This document shows, one piece after another, positions 1 to 6,442 of a stretch of DNA of 16,007 bases (positions within the stretch are counted from its first letter, which is position 1; the number at the start of each line of letters is the position of its first letter). The notes beneath the pieces are model-generated. The model ran no database searches and was not told the DNA's origin. It worked only from the letters and a program-made list of their open reading frames with translations. The position numbers and the translations under genes are program-made. The stretch comes from CAISDA01 sp050258555 (GTDB taxonomy: Bacteria; Bacteroidota; Ignavibacteria; UBA10030; UBA8401): assembly GCA_050258555.1 (NCBI GenBank), contig JBLMZA010000130.1, positions 1 to 16,007 of the forward strand, written 5' to 3'.

Positions 1-2
1 AT

Positions 3-383
3 TCAACAATCGCGTATATCGGAGTCGAAGAGTATTTGCGAAATGATTACAATCTTCCGAAGGGCAAAATTCCAGTAATGATTGTGTCAGGTCCCACCCG
101 ACAATTAGTATCAGAGGAAACACTGGAGCTGGGCGAACACGTTCTTCTCTTCTTAAGTGCAAAGTATTTGTTTGTATTCACAGATGCGCTTATGCAAGAA
201 AAAATGCCCGAGCTGATCAATGATCCAACCATCCGATTTCGTTTAATACCGCAAAAAGGGAAATATGTAATTCAATCAGATAGTGTTCTGAATAATGGCA
301 TCGTGAAAAAACTTGATACGGTACAATCCGATATCATGACCATCGTGAACATCGTGTCTCCACATCAACATGAGTCCAAATGA
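3..383 (+). CDS. Hypothetical protein, 3' part (5' end outside window)
   Basis: The reading frame is open from the first base of the window to the TGA at 381-383, so this is most likely the C-terminal part of a longer protein. A TTG at position 36 could serve as a start but has no SD sequence, and the frame continues upstream of it without a stop. The visible 126 residues alternate short hydrophobic strands with polar turns. A 'GEHVLLFL' strand is followed later by a 'GKYVI' strand, which loosely recalls exported beta-sheet proteins with a GE-x-VLLFL ... QGK-[FY] pattern; that resemblance is from memory and weak. No signal peptide is visible because the N-terminus is missing. Base composition is more AT-rich than genes after 1.9 kb. 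The last 14 nt overlap a possible small downstream gene. The coding call is reasonably safe; no function is assigned. Confidence 0.55.
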   Translation, partial: STIAYIGVEEYLRNDYNLPKGKIPVMIVSGPTRQLVSEETLELGEHVLLFLSAKYLFVFTDALMQEKMPELINDPTIRFRLIPQKGKYVIQSDSVLNNGIVKKLDTVQSDIMTIVNIVSPHQHESK

Positions 384-516
384 GCGCATCGCTTGGAAAA
401 ATAATGCGAGGTGTTCCGGATATGCGGCCTTCATCTTCCTGATCGCAAATATCGCGGTGACGCAAGTCAATCCCGCATTTCAGCGAATGAAAAAGAATAG
501 GAACGCCATAGCATAG
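370..516 (+). CDS. Possible 48-residue single-span membrane peptide
   Basis: An ATG at 370 opens a 48-codon frame ending with TAG at 514-516. It overlaps the end of the preceding gene by 14 nt, an arrangement that allows translational coupling. The predicted peptide has a polar start (MSPNERIAWKN), a hydrophobic stretch at about residues 18-33 (YAAFIFLIANIAVTQV) and a basic tail (MKKNRN). This pattern fits a small single-pass membrane protein with a positively charged end. No SD sequence precedes the ATG, and I recognise no family. It could be a chance frame in AT-rich sequence, since 48 codons is not long. The overlap and the membrane-like profile are the only support. Confidence 0.3.
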   Translation: MSPNERIAWKNNARCSGYAAFIFLIANIAVTQVNPAFQRMKKNRNAIA

Positions 517-542
517 TCTCAAACAGAAATACGAACTTCTCG

Positions 543-1034
543 ATGAGGCAGCCGGTGAAAGTATTTCTCATGTTATTGCTCATTGTTCAAATCTGTCGCA
601 GTGAAACAGCTTACCTCAGCCCAGGCGTGGGAATCTCTTGGGACTTGCGCGGACACGTCGTTTGGAGTCCGAAACTGAGCATCGGCGTTCTCAATAGTCA
701 CAACACCTTTTATAACCTGACCATAGGCCGATCCACTTCTTCAGAACCGGCCATCTATCCGCACATATTCATTGAAACCCAGGCAGGCCATCTGACCGAA
801 CCCTCGGATTTCAGAAAGATCCAATTATTTTTTGGTGGCGGCGTCGGTGTGACGATTCCCACGGGCACTTCCTCATCCGGTGTGTCACTGAGAGGATCAC
901 TTTTCGGCGGCTATGGCCTTTTTATCAATGCAAATTTTCTATTTGAAGAAAATATTAACTCCGAACTAGGATTGAAAATCGTCGCTCCTCTTCCATTGGG
1001 AGGAATTCCCGCTTTGGGACCTGGGAAAATATAA
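543..1034 (+). CDS. Putative exported beta-strand-rich protein
   Basis: The 163-residue product starts with a classic Sec signal peptide: basic MRQPVK, hydrophobic VFLMLLLIVQI, then a short polar region with probable cleavage near residue 20 (CRS before ETA). The mature part is rich in glycine, serine and aromatic residues in alternating patterns (for example 'FFGGGVGVTIP' and 'LFGGYGLFINANF'). This suggests amphipathic beta-strands of a small outer-membrane or surface beta-barrel. No catalytic motif or lipobox is visible, and no SD sequence precedes the ATG. It sits among other small unrecognised genes of similar AT-rich composition. The truncated-looking gene at 1526-1902 may be a distant relative, with the same layout of signal peptide followed by glycine-rich strands, but I could not align them convincingly. 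Family unknown. Confidence 0.6.
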   Translation: MRQPVKVFLMLLLIVQICRSETAYLSPGVGISWDLRGHVVWSPKLSIGVLNSHNTFYNLTIGRSTSSEPAIYPHIFIETQAGHLTEPSDFRKIQLFFGGGVGVTIPTGTSSSGVSLRGSLFGGYGLFINANFLFEENINSELGLKIVAPLPLGGIPALGPGKI

Positions 1035-1128
1035 AAAGCTTTTCGATAACGAACTCCTAAAAGGGTAATTTCCCGTAGTTCCATACCGAATAATCCCTAC
1101 CCAAATCGGCGGATAAAAAGTCATCGTC

Positions 1129-1482
1129 ATGGTTTTTACTATCACAGAGACTCATATGGAACTTGAAAGACTGTACGATCACATCCACACATGGCTTTGG
1201 CGCTATGAGCATACCCCTTTTGCGTCCTCGATGGAGCCGGGAAACGGGCAGATGACTGCTCCTGTTGAAATCGCATGGGCGGCTGAAATGTTCTGCGATC
1301 TTGAACCGCTCACTATTCCCCGCGAACTCATCGGCACAATCTTCGAATACCATCTTCAGCATGTCGTCTCTCTTGCAAAGACCGGCCAGCCGTCTCAGCT
1401 CAAAGAAGTCTATGATCTCCTGGACGCGACAAAGCAGTATGTCGAGACTCAAATCAAGAGCGGTGCGATGGCAAGCCGATGA
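1129..1482 (+). CDS. Hypothetical small helical protein
   Basis: This 117-residue frame has ordinary codon use and an amphipathic helical profile without signal peptide or membrane segment, so a cytoplasmic protein is likely. The start is uncertain. ATG 1129 gives MVFTITETH, while ATG 1156 gives MELERLYDHIH; neither has an SD sequence, and the shorter form (108 residues) is equally plausible. Tryptophans and histidines cluster near the N-terminus (HIHTWLWRYEH), and the C-terminal half is helical (QLKEVYDLLDATKQYVETQI). I recognise no family and no catalytic motif. A 131-residue frame on the opposite strand (1057-1452) is Cys/Arg-rich with no sensible profile and was treated as a shadow. The gene lies between two candidate exported proteins, which says little about its job. 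Confidence 0.5.
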   Translation: MVFTITETHMELERLYDHIHTWLWRYEHTPFASSMEPGNGQMTAPVEIAWAAEMFCDLEPLTIPRELIGTIFEYHLQHVVSLAKTGQPSQLKEVYDLLDATKQYVETQIKSGAMASR

Positions 1483-1525
1483 GCCTGCCTAATCCGATTG
1501 TAACAATTCACATCGAGGGCTTTCA

Positions 1526-1902
1526 ATGAACAATGCATGGATCATCGTTGCCGCTTGGATTGTAGTGTCGCTCACGACGGCATTACGTTCCACGATTATT
1601 CCTCAGGGCACCGGATCGATTATGCATTGTATCCAGCCCTTGTCGCATTCGGCATGATGGAAGTCGCTCTCGGCGGATATTATTCGATCCGGGATCAGGT
1701 CATTCATCGATCTGGCTATGGCGGGGCTGCGCAAATCGATCCGGGAAAAAAGACACTTGGAGTATACGCCCATGCGGGAATCGGGAGAACGATACACATC
1801 ATCGGTCCCGTGGACTGTTCTCTGGGAATATTTTTACGAATTGAGCCGGCGGAAGGGCGTACATATTTCGGGGCCAGAGCGGGGGTGGCTATCGGTCTGT
1901 AG
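1526..1902 (+). pseudogene. Probable frameshifted exported protein gene
   Basis: An ATG at 1526 begins a signal-peptide-like sequence (MNNAWIIVAAWIVVSLTTA) that runs into a stop at 1655-1657 after a non-descript tail. In the next frame (entered from ATG 1537 or by a slip near 1570-1600), a sensible protein runs to TAG 1900-1902. It has alternating strands such as 'YALYPALVAFG', 'VALGGYY', 'LGVYAHAGIG' and 'FGARAGVAIGL', typical of small beta-barrel proteins. The N-terminal piece alone makes a leader without a passenger, and the second frame alone lacks a credible leader (MDHRCRLDCS). One lost base, or two gained, would join them. This could be a decayed gene, a sequencing error or a programmed shift; no slippery heptamer was noticed. 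If there is no frameshift, the real CDS would be 1537-1902 (121 residues). Confidence 0.4.
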
Positions 1903-1926
1903 AGAGGAATAGGATATCTATGGCCT

Positions 1927-2301
1927 TCAGGAGCGGGACGGCGGAGGCGCGCTCTTGCCCTGGGTGTATTTGACGACGGTGACGCGCTCCTGCGTCATCA
2001 TGCCGCCGCAGCCGACTTGCTCGAAGAGTTCGTCGACGACGGGAATGAATGCGGCGATCTTTTCTTCTGTGTCGACGATCTCGATCACCATCGGCAGGTC
2101 CTCGGACAACTGCAGGATCTTCGCCGTGTGTATCACGCGGCTTCCGGCGCCGAATCCTTCCACGCCGCGCGTCACCGTGGCGCCGGCCATGCCCGCCTCG
2201 CGCGCCCGGCGCACGATCACATCGTAGAGCGCATGATGACCGAAACGGTCCGACTCGCCCAGGAATATACGCAAGAGTGTTCCTTCGCCCGAAAGTTTCA
2301 T
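1927..2301 (-). CDS. DUF190 family PII-like protein
   Basis: The 124-residue product matches the DUF190 family from end to end. It opens with a beta-strand and the hallmark stretch 'LRIFLGESDRFGHHALYDVIV', split here as LRIFLGESDR and FGHHALYDVIV (residues 10-30). Next come 'GATVTRGVEGFGAGSRVIHT' (residues 40-59) and 'LPMVIEIVDTEEKI', and it ends with 'GGMMTQERVTVVKY'. The fold is known to resemble PII signalling proteins (trimeric ferredoxin-like), and these genes very often accompany crcB. A regulatory or accessory role in fluoride export is inferred from that association. A good SD sequence (AGGGAGG at about 2310-2317) lies 8 nt upstream of the ATG. The start is 26 nt after the crcB stop, so the two form one operon. 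The extra C-terminal tail (GKSAPPPSRS) is probably disordered. Confidence 0.85.
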   Translation of the reverse strand: MKLSGEGTLLRIFLGESDRFGHHALYDVIVRRAREAGMAGATVTRGVEGFGAGSRVIHTAKILQLSEDLPMVIEIVDTEEKIAAFIPVVDELFEQVGCGGMMTQERVTVVKYTQGKSAPPPSRS

Positions 2302-2327
2302 ACGATGTGCCTCCCTTGATTCAATCG

Positions 2328-2702
2328 TCAGAGAAATCTGCCGAGCGCCCCGCCGGCATACGTCGCCAGAAGACAGCTGAAGAGGCTGAGCGCCGCGTTC
2401 AATGAGGCGGACATATATTCCGCATCCTTCAGCATCATGACGGTTTCATAACTGAAAGTGGAAAATGTGGTGAAGCCGCCCAGGATGCCGATCGTGAGAA
2501 AGAGCCGGAGCTGGGGCGTGACAAGAAAGCGCTCTTCAAATGCCGTCATGAAGAGTCCGATGAGAAAGCAGCCTGCAATGTTCACCGTCACGGTGCCGAT
2601 GGGGAATGCGCTTCCCGATGTCCGCGCGATCGTTCCCGAAAGCCAGTACCGCAATGCGGCCCCGATGCCTCCTCCCAGAAATACGACGAGATAATTTCCC
2701 AC
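2328..2702 (-). CDS. crcB: Fluoride ion channel CrcB/Fluc
   Basis: This is a small four-helix membrane protein (124 residues from the preferred start), the usual length for Fluc channels that dimerise to expel fluoride. Family signatures are clear: 'FLGGGIGAALRYWL' in helix 1, 'GTVTVNIAGCFLIG' in helix 2 with the conserved asparagine, and 'GFTTFSTFSYE' in helix 3, carrying the phenylalanine and threonine residues that line the pore. Helix 4 ends 'ATYAGGALGRFL'. Two in-frame GTG codons compete for the start. GTG 2708 lies only 2 nt from the AAGGAAGG SD at about 2711-2718, whereas GTG 2702 is 8 nt away, so 2702 is preferred. DUF190 follows in the same operon. I searched the upstream 280 nt for the fluoride riboswitch core and did not find it. 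Confidence 0.9.
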   Translation of the reverse strand: MGNYLVVFLGGGIGAALRYWLSGTIARTSGSAFPIGTVTVNIAGCFLIGLFMTAFEERFLVTPQLRLFLTIGILGGFTTFSTFSYETVMMLKDAEYMSASLNAALSLFSCLLATYAGGALGRFL

Positions 2703-2806
2703 GCTCACAACCTTCCTTCTGTATCGATGCTCTTGATAAAAGTAATTGACGTGTTAATATAGAAAACCATGCATGAATATACAAAGAGAACCAGAGCCTG
2801 CGAATT

Positions 2807-2822
2807 ATTAGAACATTCTAAT
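2807..2822. promoter_or_regulatory. 16-bp palindrome, operator-like
   Basis: ATTAGAACATTCTAAT is a perfect palindrome with 7-bp arms around a 2-bp centre. It sits about 105 nt upstream of the preferred crcB start and about 160 nt upstream of mutY, immediately before a possible start point for the small transcript that ends at 2932. Its size and symmetry fit a site for a dimeric repressor. I cannot name the regulator. It could act on crcB, on the small transcript, or on mutY. Confidence 0.35.
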
Positions 2823-2837
2823 TAGGTTTTGCAGACC

Positions 2838-2932
2838 GAAGTGCGTATCATGAAAATGGTGGGAGTGATGAAGGGGAGAAGCGGGGGATAGTCCGGCAGC
2901 AGTTTGGGTGAGACTGCTGCCGGACTTATTTT
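2838..2932 (+). ncRNA. Possible small RNA or leader transcript with 13-residue peptide
   Basis: The strong + strand terminator at 2890-2932 has no + strand gene before it for almost 1 kb, so something short is probably transcribed here. The box TAGGTTTTG (2823-2831) resembles the -7 element TAnnTTTG of Bacteroidota promoters, though it has one extra base and no clear -33 partner. It would give a start near 2838 and an RNA of about 95 nt. Inside, ATG 2850 to TAG 2891 encodes MKMVGVMKGRSGG, whose stop codon overlaps the first base pairs of the terminator stem. That geometry resembles a leader peptide with an attenuator upstream of mutY (start 2985). The start site is a guess; the end is well supported. 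Confidence 0.3.
2890..2932 (+). terminator. Rho-independent terminator, 14-bp perfect stem
   Basis: AGTCCGGCAGCAGT (2890-2903) pairs perfectly with ACTGCTGCCGGACT (2913-2926) across a 9-nt loop and is followed by TTATTTT. The T-rich tail is only on the + strand; the - strand reading is followed by ATCCCCCGC. It therefore terminates rightward transcription just before mutY, either of a small RNA or as an attenuator. Confidence 0.7.
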
Positions 2933-2984
2933 AAACCCTCCATCCCGCGCTTTGCTTCTTTCCTCCCCGTTTCTATATTAGTAT

Positions 2985-3884
2985 ATGAAGAATCTGAAGT
3001 CCCTCCATACGGCTGTGCTTGCCTGGTATGGCCTGAATGCGCGAACATTTCCCTGGCGTCCCTGCTCCGATGCCTATCGCGTGCTCATCTCCGAAATGAT
3101 GTCGCAGCAGACGCAGATCTCGCGCGTGGTCGCATACTATCACCGGTGGCTTGAAGCCTTTCCGACGATCGAGGCGCTGGCCTCGGCATCGAAGGCCGAT
3201 GTGCTGCGCGAATGGTCCGGGCTCGGCTACAACAGCCGCGCACTTCGGCTGCATCAGCTCGCGAACATCGTGACAAGCGAACACAAGGGATCTCTGCCGC
3301 ATACGGTCGAATCGCTTCTGGCCCTGCCGGGCATCGGGCGCTATACGGCGCACGCCGTGGCCTGCGCGGCATATCAGGATGCCGTGCCCGTGGTCGATGT
3401 CAATATCCGCCGCGTGCTCACACGCGTCTTTTCTCCTGTCGAAAGACCGGGTGAAATGAAGCCGGAAAAGGAGGCATGGGCGCTCGCACAGTCGGCGCTT
3501 CCCGGACACGATGTGTATGAATGGAATCAGGCGCTCATGGATATCGGCGCCACCATCTGCACATCGCGCGCTCCGAAATGTCCGGAGTGCCCCGTCCGCC
3601 GCTATTGTCTGAGCGCCGAATCCCCGGTTTTTTCGCTTCCGCCTGTGAAGAAGGGGAAGAAGGCCGCTCACGAACCGCAGTACAACGGCATTCCGCGCCG
3701 GCTCTACCGGGGAAAAATCCTGAAGCTGTTGCATGCAGGCGGACTGACCGAAGAGGAGATCGCCTCCAGGCTCGAGGCCGAATTCGGCACGCTCGATCCG
3801 GCGTGGATCAGCCATGTGCTCGATGAACTCGTGAAAAGCGACCTCATCGTCCGGCAGGGCAACAGGGTCGCCATTGCGGCATGA
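2985..3884 (+). CDS. mutY: A/G-specific adenine glycosylase MutY, short form
   Basis: MutY removes adenine mispaired with 8-oxoguanine. The 299-residue protein has the HhH-GPD catalytic core. Catalytic Glu37 sits in 'SEMMSQQTQI', the helix-hairpin-helix is 'LPGIGRYTAHAV' (114-125), and the catalytic Asp138 is in 'VVDVNIRR'. The 4Fe-4S loop Cys192-x6-Cys199-x2-Cys202-x5-Cys208 has the exact MutY spacing. The usual C-terminal NUDIX-like domain (typical length about 350 residues) that recognises 8-oxoguanine is missing. Instead residues 239-299 ('KILKLLHAGGLTEEEIASRL ... VKSDLIVRQGNRVAI') look like a winged helix. Both ATG context and lack of SD fit other genes here; the start follows a TATATTAG sequence closely, so the leader may be very short. 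The next gene begins 4 nt after the stop, indicating an operon with the Ogg2-type glycosylase. Confidence 0.92.
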   Translation: MKNLKSLHTAVLAWYGLNARTFPWRPCSDAYRVLISEMMSQQTQISRVVAYYHRWLEAFPTIEALASASKADVLREWSGLGYNSRALRLHQLANIVTSEHKGSLPHTVESLLALPGIGRYTAHAVACAAYQDAVPVVDVNIRRVLTRVFSPVERPGEMKPEKEAWALAQSALPGHDVYEWNQALMDIGATICTSRAPKCPECPVRRYCLSAESPVFSLPPVKKGKKAAHEPQYNGIPRRLYRGKILKLLHAGGLTEEEIASRLEAEFGTLDPAWISHVLDELVKSDLIVRQGNRVAIAA

Positions 3885-3888
3885 ACCG

Positions 3889-4524
3889 ATGATGGCGCGC
3901 TACCGGCATACGGAGGAACTGAAAGCGCAGCATGCCGCTCTGCTTCCTGAAATCCGCTCGGCGCTCGCGTCGTATCGGGCGGTGCCTGAAGAGAACTATT
4001 TCTATGAGCTCTGCTTCTGCCTCATGACGCCGCAATCGAGCGCCGCGCATGCATTCGATGCCCAGCAGAGGCTTGAAGAACTCCGATTCCAGACGACCGA
4101 TCTCGATCCGGAGCCCATCCTCCGCCGATCTGAATTCTACATCCGCTTTCATAAGACGAAGGCCCGCAGGCTCGTCGCGCTCAAAGCGCTCTTTCCGGAA
4201 GTGATGTCCGTTATTGCACGTCCCATGCCGGCAACAGAAAAGCGCGAATGGCTTGTCCGTCATATCAACGGACTTTCCTTTAAGGAAGCGACGCATTTTC
4301 TGCGCAATATCGGACGCAATGAAGGCCTGGCGATTCTCGATGTCCACATTCTTCGCCGCCTCCACTATTATGGCGTGATCGATGACATCCCTTCGTCGCT
4401 CCCCCCGTCGCGGTACCTGAAGATCGAAGCATTGTTTCAAAAATTTGCCGCCTCGATCGGGATTCCCGTCGACGAGCTCGATCTCGTCTTTTGGAGTGCG
4501 GGCACGGGCTTCATCCTCAAGTAA
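3889..4524 (+). CDS. 8-oxoguanine DNA glycosylase/AP lyase, Ogg2 type
   Basis: Ogg2 enzymes excise 8-oxoguanine and cut the resulting abasic site. The 211-residue product matches the family in length and motifs. 'YELCFCLMTPQSSA' (39-52) is the family's conserved N-terminal helix. The catalytic HhH region contains Lys132 in 'GLSFKEATHFLRNIGRN' and Asp151 in 'LAILDVHILRRL', and the protein ends exactly in lysine (Lys211, 'GTGFILK'), the C-terminal residue used for 8-oxoguanine recognition in the characterised archaeal members. ATG 3889 is chosen over the longer TTG 3874, which would overlap mutY; ATG 3892 directly follows and is also possible. No SD is visible, so translation may be coupled to mutY, whose stop is 4 nt upstream. 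Together they supply two of the three classical steps of oxidised-guanine defence. Confidence 0.88.
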   Translation: MMARYRHTEELKAQHAALLPEIRSALASYRAVPEENYFYELCFCLMTPQSSAAHAFDAQQRLEELRFQTTDLDPEPILRRSEFYIRFHKTKARRLVALKALFPEVMSVIARPMPATEKREWLVRHINGLSFKEATHFLRNIGRNEGLAILDVHILRRLHYYGVIDDIPSSLPPSRYLKIEALFQKFAASIGIPVDELDLVFWSAGTGFILK

Positions 4525-4640
4525 CGGGCATCGGCGTCCGATAATATGAGGATGGAAACAGCCTTTGAAAATCGCAAAAAAACAACGTACATTGTCGTGC
4601 ATGCATTTCAGGCTGTCTCCCGTGATGTATTTTTCTCTGA

Positions 4641-6380
4641 ATGACCGGATTATTGATACACGTGATTTCCTTCGCCCGAACACTGTTACCAGCGTTTATT
4701 TTCATCTGCCTCTGCACACACACGATTGCCGCGCAGCCCGCAGGATCGCATTCCCAGCGCTCAACGCTTTCCCTTGCAGCTGCTCCTCAGAGCAGAACGG
4801 AGGTGACGACGGTTGTCCACGACCGCATTTCCTATATCGCCATCGATGATCTGGCGCGTGTTGTTTCCGCGCGCACGTTCGCCAATCCCGTTCTGAAGAA
4901 AGTCGAACTGATCCTGCCCTCGGTCCGATTCAAATGCACCGCCGAGAGTCCTTTTGTTGTTGTCACGCGCGTACCGGACGGCACACAGTCGGTTGCGCAG
5001 CTCATGTCGCCCGTACGGTATTCGAATGGCATCTTCATGGTGCCTGCCTCCGAGTTTCTTTTCCTGTATCAGCTGCACGCGCAACAGAAGATTCTCTTCA
5101 CGTCACAGGGAGCTGCGGCCGCATCCGAAGCGCCGAAGCCTGCTGTTGTAACACCGAAGCCTGCCGTCGAAACACCGAAAGCGGGATCCGAGATGCCGAA
5201 AGAACAATCTTTCACGCCTCAGCAGCAGCTCTCGCTCGGCTCGGCGGACAAGAATACGAAATATTCCATCACCGGCATCGACGTCGAAGAAAAGCGCAAC
5301 GGATATCTTCTGCGCATTCATGCGTCGGAGCGCCTGCCCGATCCCGAAAAGGTCCTGCAGGGCGGACAGTGGCTCTATCTCACGCTGCCGAAAGCCAAAG
5401 GCAACGTGTCGGTCTTGGGCGGCATGTTCTCCTCAGGCATCGTGCGGCGCGTCATTCCGCTGCAGTCGGCCTCGGCGCTGCAGCTGAGCTTCCAGCTGCG
5501 CGAGAAAATGGAGTCCGCCGAAATCGTTCCGGATCCCGAGGGCACGGATATCCTTGTGGCGCTGCGCCCGGCGGCAAAGAAACAGGTTGATGCATCGGGG
5601 CAGGCAGCGGAAGGAGCGAGCGCGCCGTCGGCGGCCGAGAAAAATGCGGCGCGCCAGAAGAACAAGTGGAAGCTCGATGTGATCGTGCTCGATGCGGGGC
5701 ACGGCGGACACGATCCGGGCACGATCGGCACCATTGGCACGCATGAAGCCGATGTCACGCTCGGCATCGCGCTCAAGCTCGGGAAGATGATCGAAAAGAA
5801 CATGCCGGATGTGAAGGTCGTCTACACGCGCAAGACCGACACGTTCGTCGAGCTCTACCGGCGCGGACAGATCGCGAACGAAGCCGGAGGAAAGCTCTTC
5901 ATCAGCATTCACTGCAATTCGACGCCGAAGAAGGCGACAGCGGCCAACGGCTTCGAGATCTATCTGCTGCGTCCGGGCAAAACCGAAAACGCCATCGAGA
6001 TCGCCGAGCGCGAAAATGCGGTGGTGCGCCTGGAGAAGGACTATGAGAACCGCTACCAGAAACTGACGGAGGAGAATTTCATCATCCTCACGATGGCGCA
6101 GAGCGCGTTCGTCAAGCAGAGCGAGCGCTTCGCCGAACTGCTCGAATCGGAAATGGCAAAGAAGATGGTGTATCAGAGCCGCGGCGTGAAGCAGGCGGGA
6201 TTCTATGTGCTGGTGGGCGCATCGATGCCGAACATCCTCGTCGAGACGGGATACTTGTCCAACCGCAAGGATGAGACGCTTCTGCGCGGCATGGCGGGCC
6301 AGTATCTGGCCGCAGAATCGATCTTCGACGGCCTGAAGAAGTTCAAGGCGGAATACGAAGGGACGTTCAGTCAGTATTAA
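4641..6380 (+). CDS. Secreted N-acetylmuramoyl-L-alanine amidase (AmiC-like, Amidase_3)
   Basis: The enzyme cleaves the amide bond between MurNAc and the stem peptide of peptidoglycan during cell separation. Order of parts in 579 residues: signal peptide or anchor (residues 1-32); a region of about 58-155 resembling the copper amine oxidase N-terminal-like domain ('SPFVVVT', 'MVPASEFL'); a Pro-Lys heptad linker (165-193); an AMIN-like beta domain (about 208-312); a charged linker; and the catalytic domain (345-570). Zinc ligands are His354 ('DAGHGGHD'), Glu369 ('THEADV') and His424 ('SIHCNS'), with catalytic Glu535 in 'VETGYLSN'. The ATG at 4641 directly follows an in-frame TGA, so no longer form with ATG is possible. 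AMIN usually directs amidases to the division site. It is separated from the glycosylase gene by 116 nt with no clear terminator, so co-transcription is open. Confidence 0.92.
   Translation: MTGLLIHVISFARTLLPAFIFICLCTHTIAAQPAGSHSQRSTLSLAAAPQSRTEVTTVVHDRISYIAIDDLARVVSARTFANPVLKKVELILPSVRFKCTAESPFVVVTRVPDGTQSVAQLMSPVRYSNGIFMVPASEFLFLYQLHAQQKILFTSQGAAAASEAPKPAVVTPKPAVETPKAGSEMPKEQSFTPQQQLSLGSADKNTKYSITGIDVEEKRNGYLLRIHASERLPDPEKVLQGGQWLYLTLPKAKGNVSVLGGMFSSGIVRRVIPLQSASALQLSFQLREKMESAEIVPDPEGTDILVALRPAAKKQVDASGQAAEGASAPSAAEKNAARQKNKWKLDVIVLDAGHGGHDPGTIGTIGTHEADVTLGIALKLGKMIEKNMPDVKVVYTRKTDTFVELYRRGQIANEAGGKLFISIHCNSTPKKATAANGFEIYLLRPGKTENAIEIAERENAVVRLEKDYENRYQKLTEENFIILTMAQSAFVKQSERFAELLESEMAKKMVYQSRGVKQAGFYVLVGASMPNILVETGYLSNRKDETLLRGMAGQYLAAESIFDGLKKFKAEYEGTFSQY
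5133..5216 (+). repeat. Four 21-bp in-frame repeats (PK-x5 heptads)
   Basis: Four 21-bp units starting CCGAA encode PKPAVVT, PKPAVET, PKAGSEM and PKEQSFT in the amidase linker. The first two units are nearly identical in DNA (differences only in their second half) and the later two have diverged. This is an extended Pro/Lys spacer between the N-terminal domain and the AMIN domain. Copy number could vary between strains. Confidence 0.7.
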
Positions 6381-6442
6381 GACAACCGGCGTAGAAGACG
6401 CGCCGGACATACATGCAAAACATCACCTAACCCAACATCTCA

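Noticed and set aside
2703..2984. Fluoride riboswitch upstream of crcB
   Set aside because: I looked on the - strand for the conserved GG-x-GATG and GGCTGATG-type core and found neither.
2973..3815. 280-codon open frame on the - strand
   Set aside because: It is antisense to mutY with its complete Fe-S loop and catalytic residues.
6386..6406. Terminator after the amidase gene
   Set aside because: Only a 6-bp stem (CCGGCG/CGCCGG) with a 9-nt loop and no T-run on either side.
5433..6410. 325-codon open frame on the - strand
   Set aside because: It is antisense to the catalytic domain of the amidase; the composition is shadow-like.
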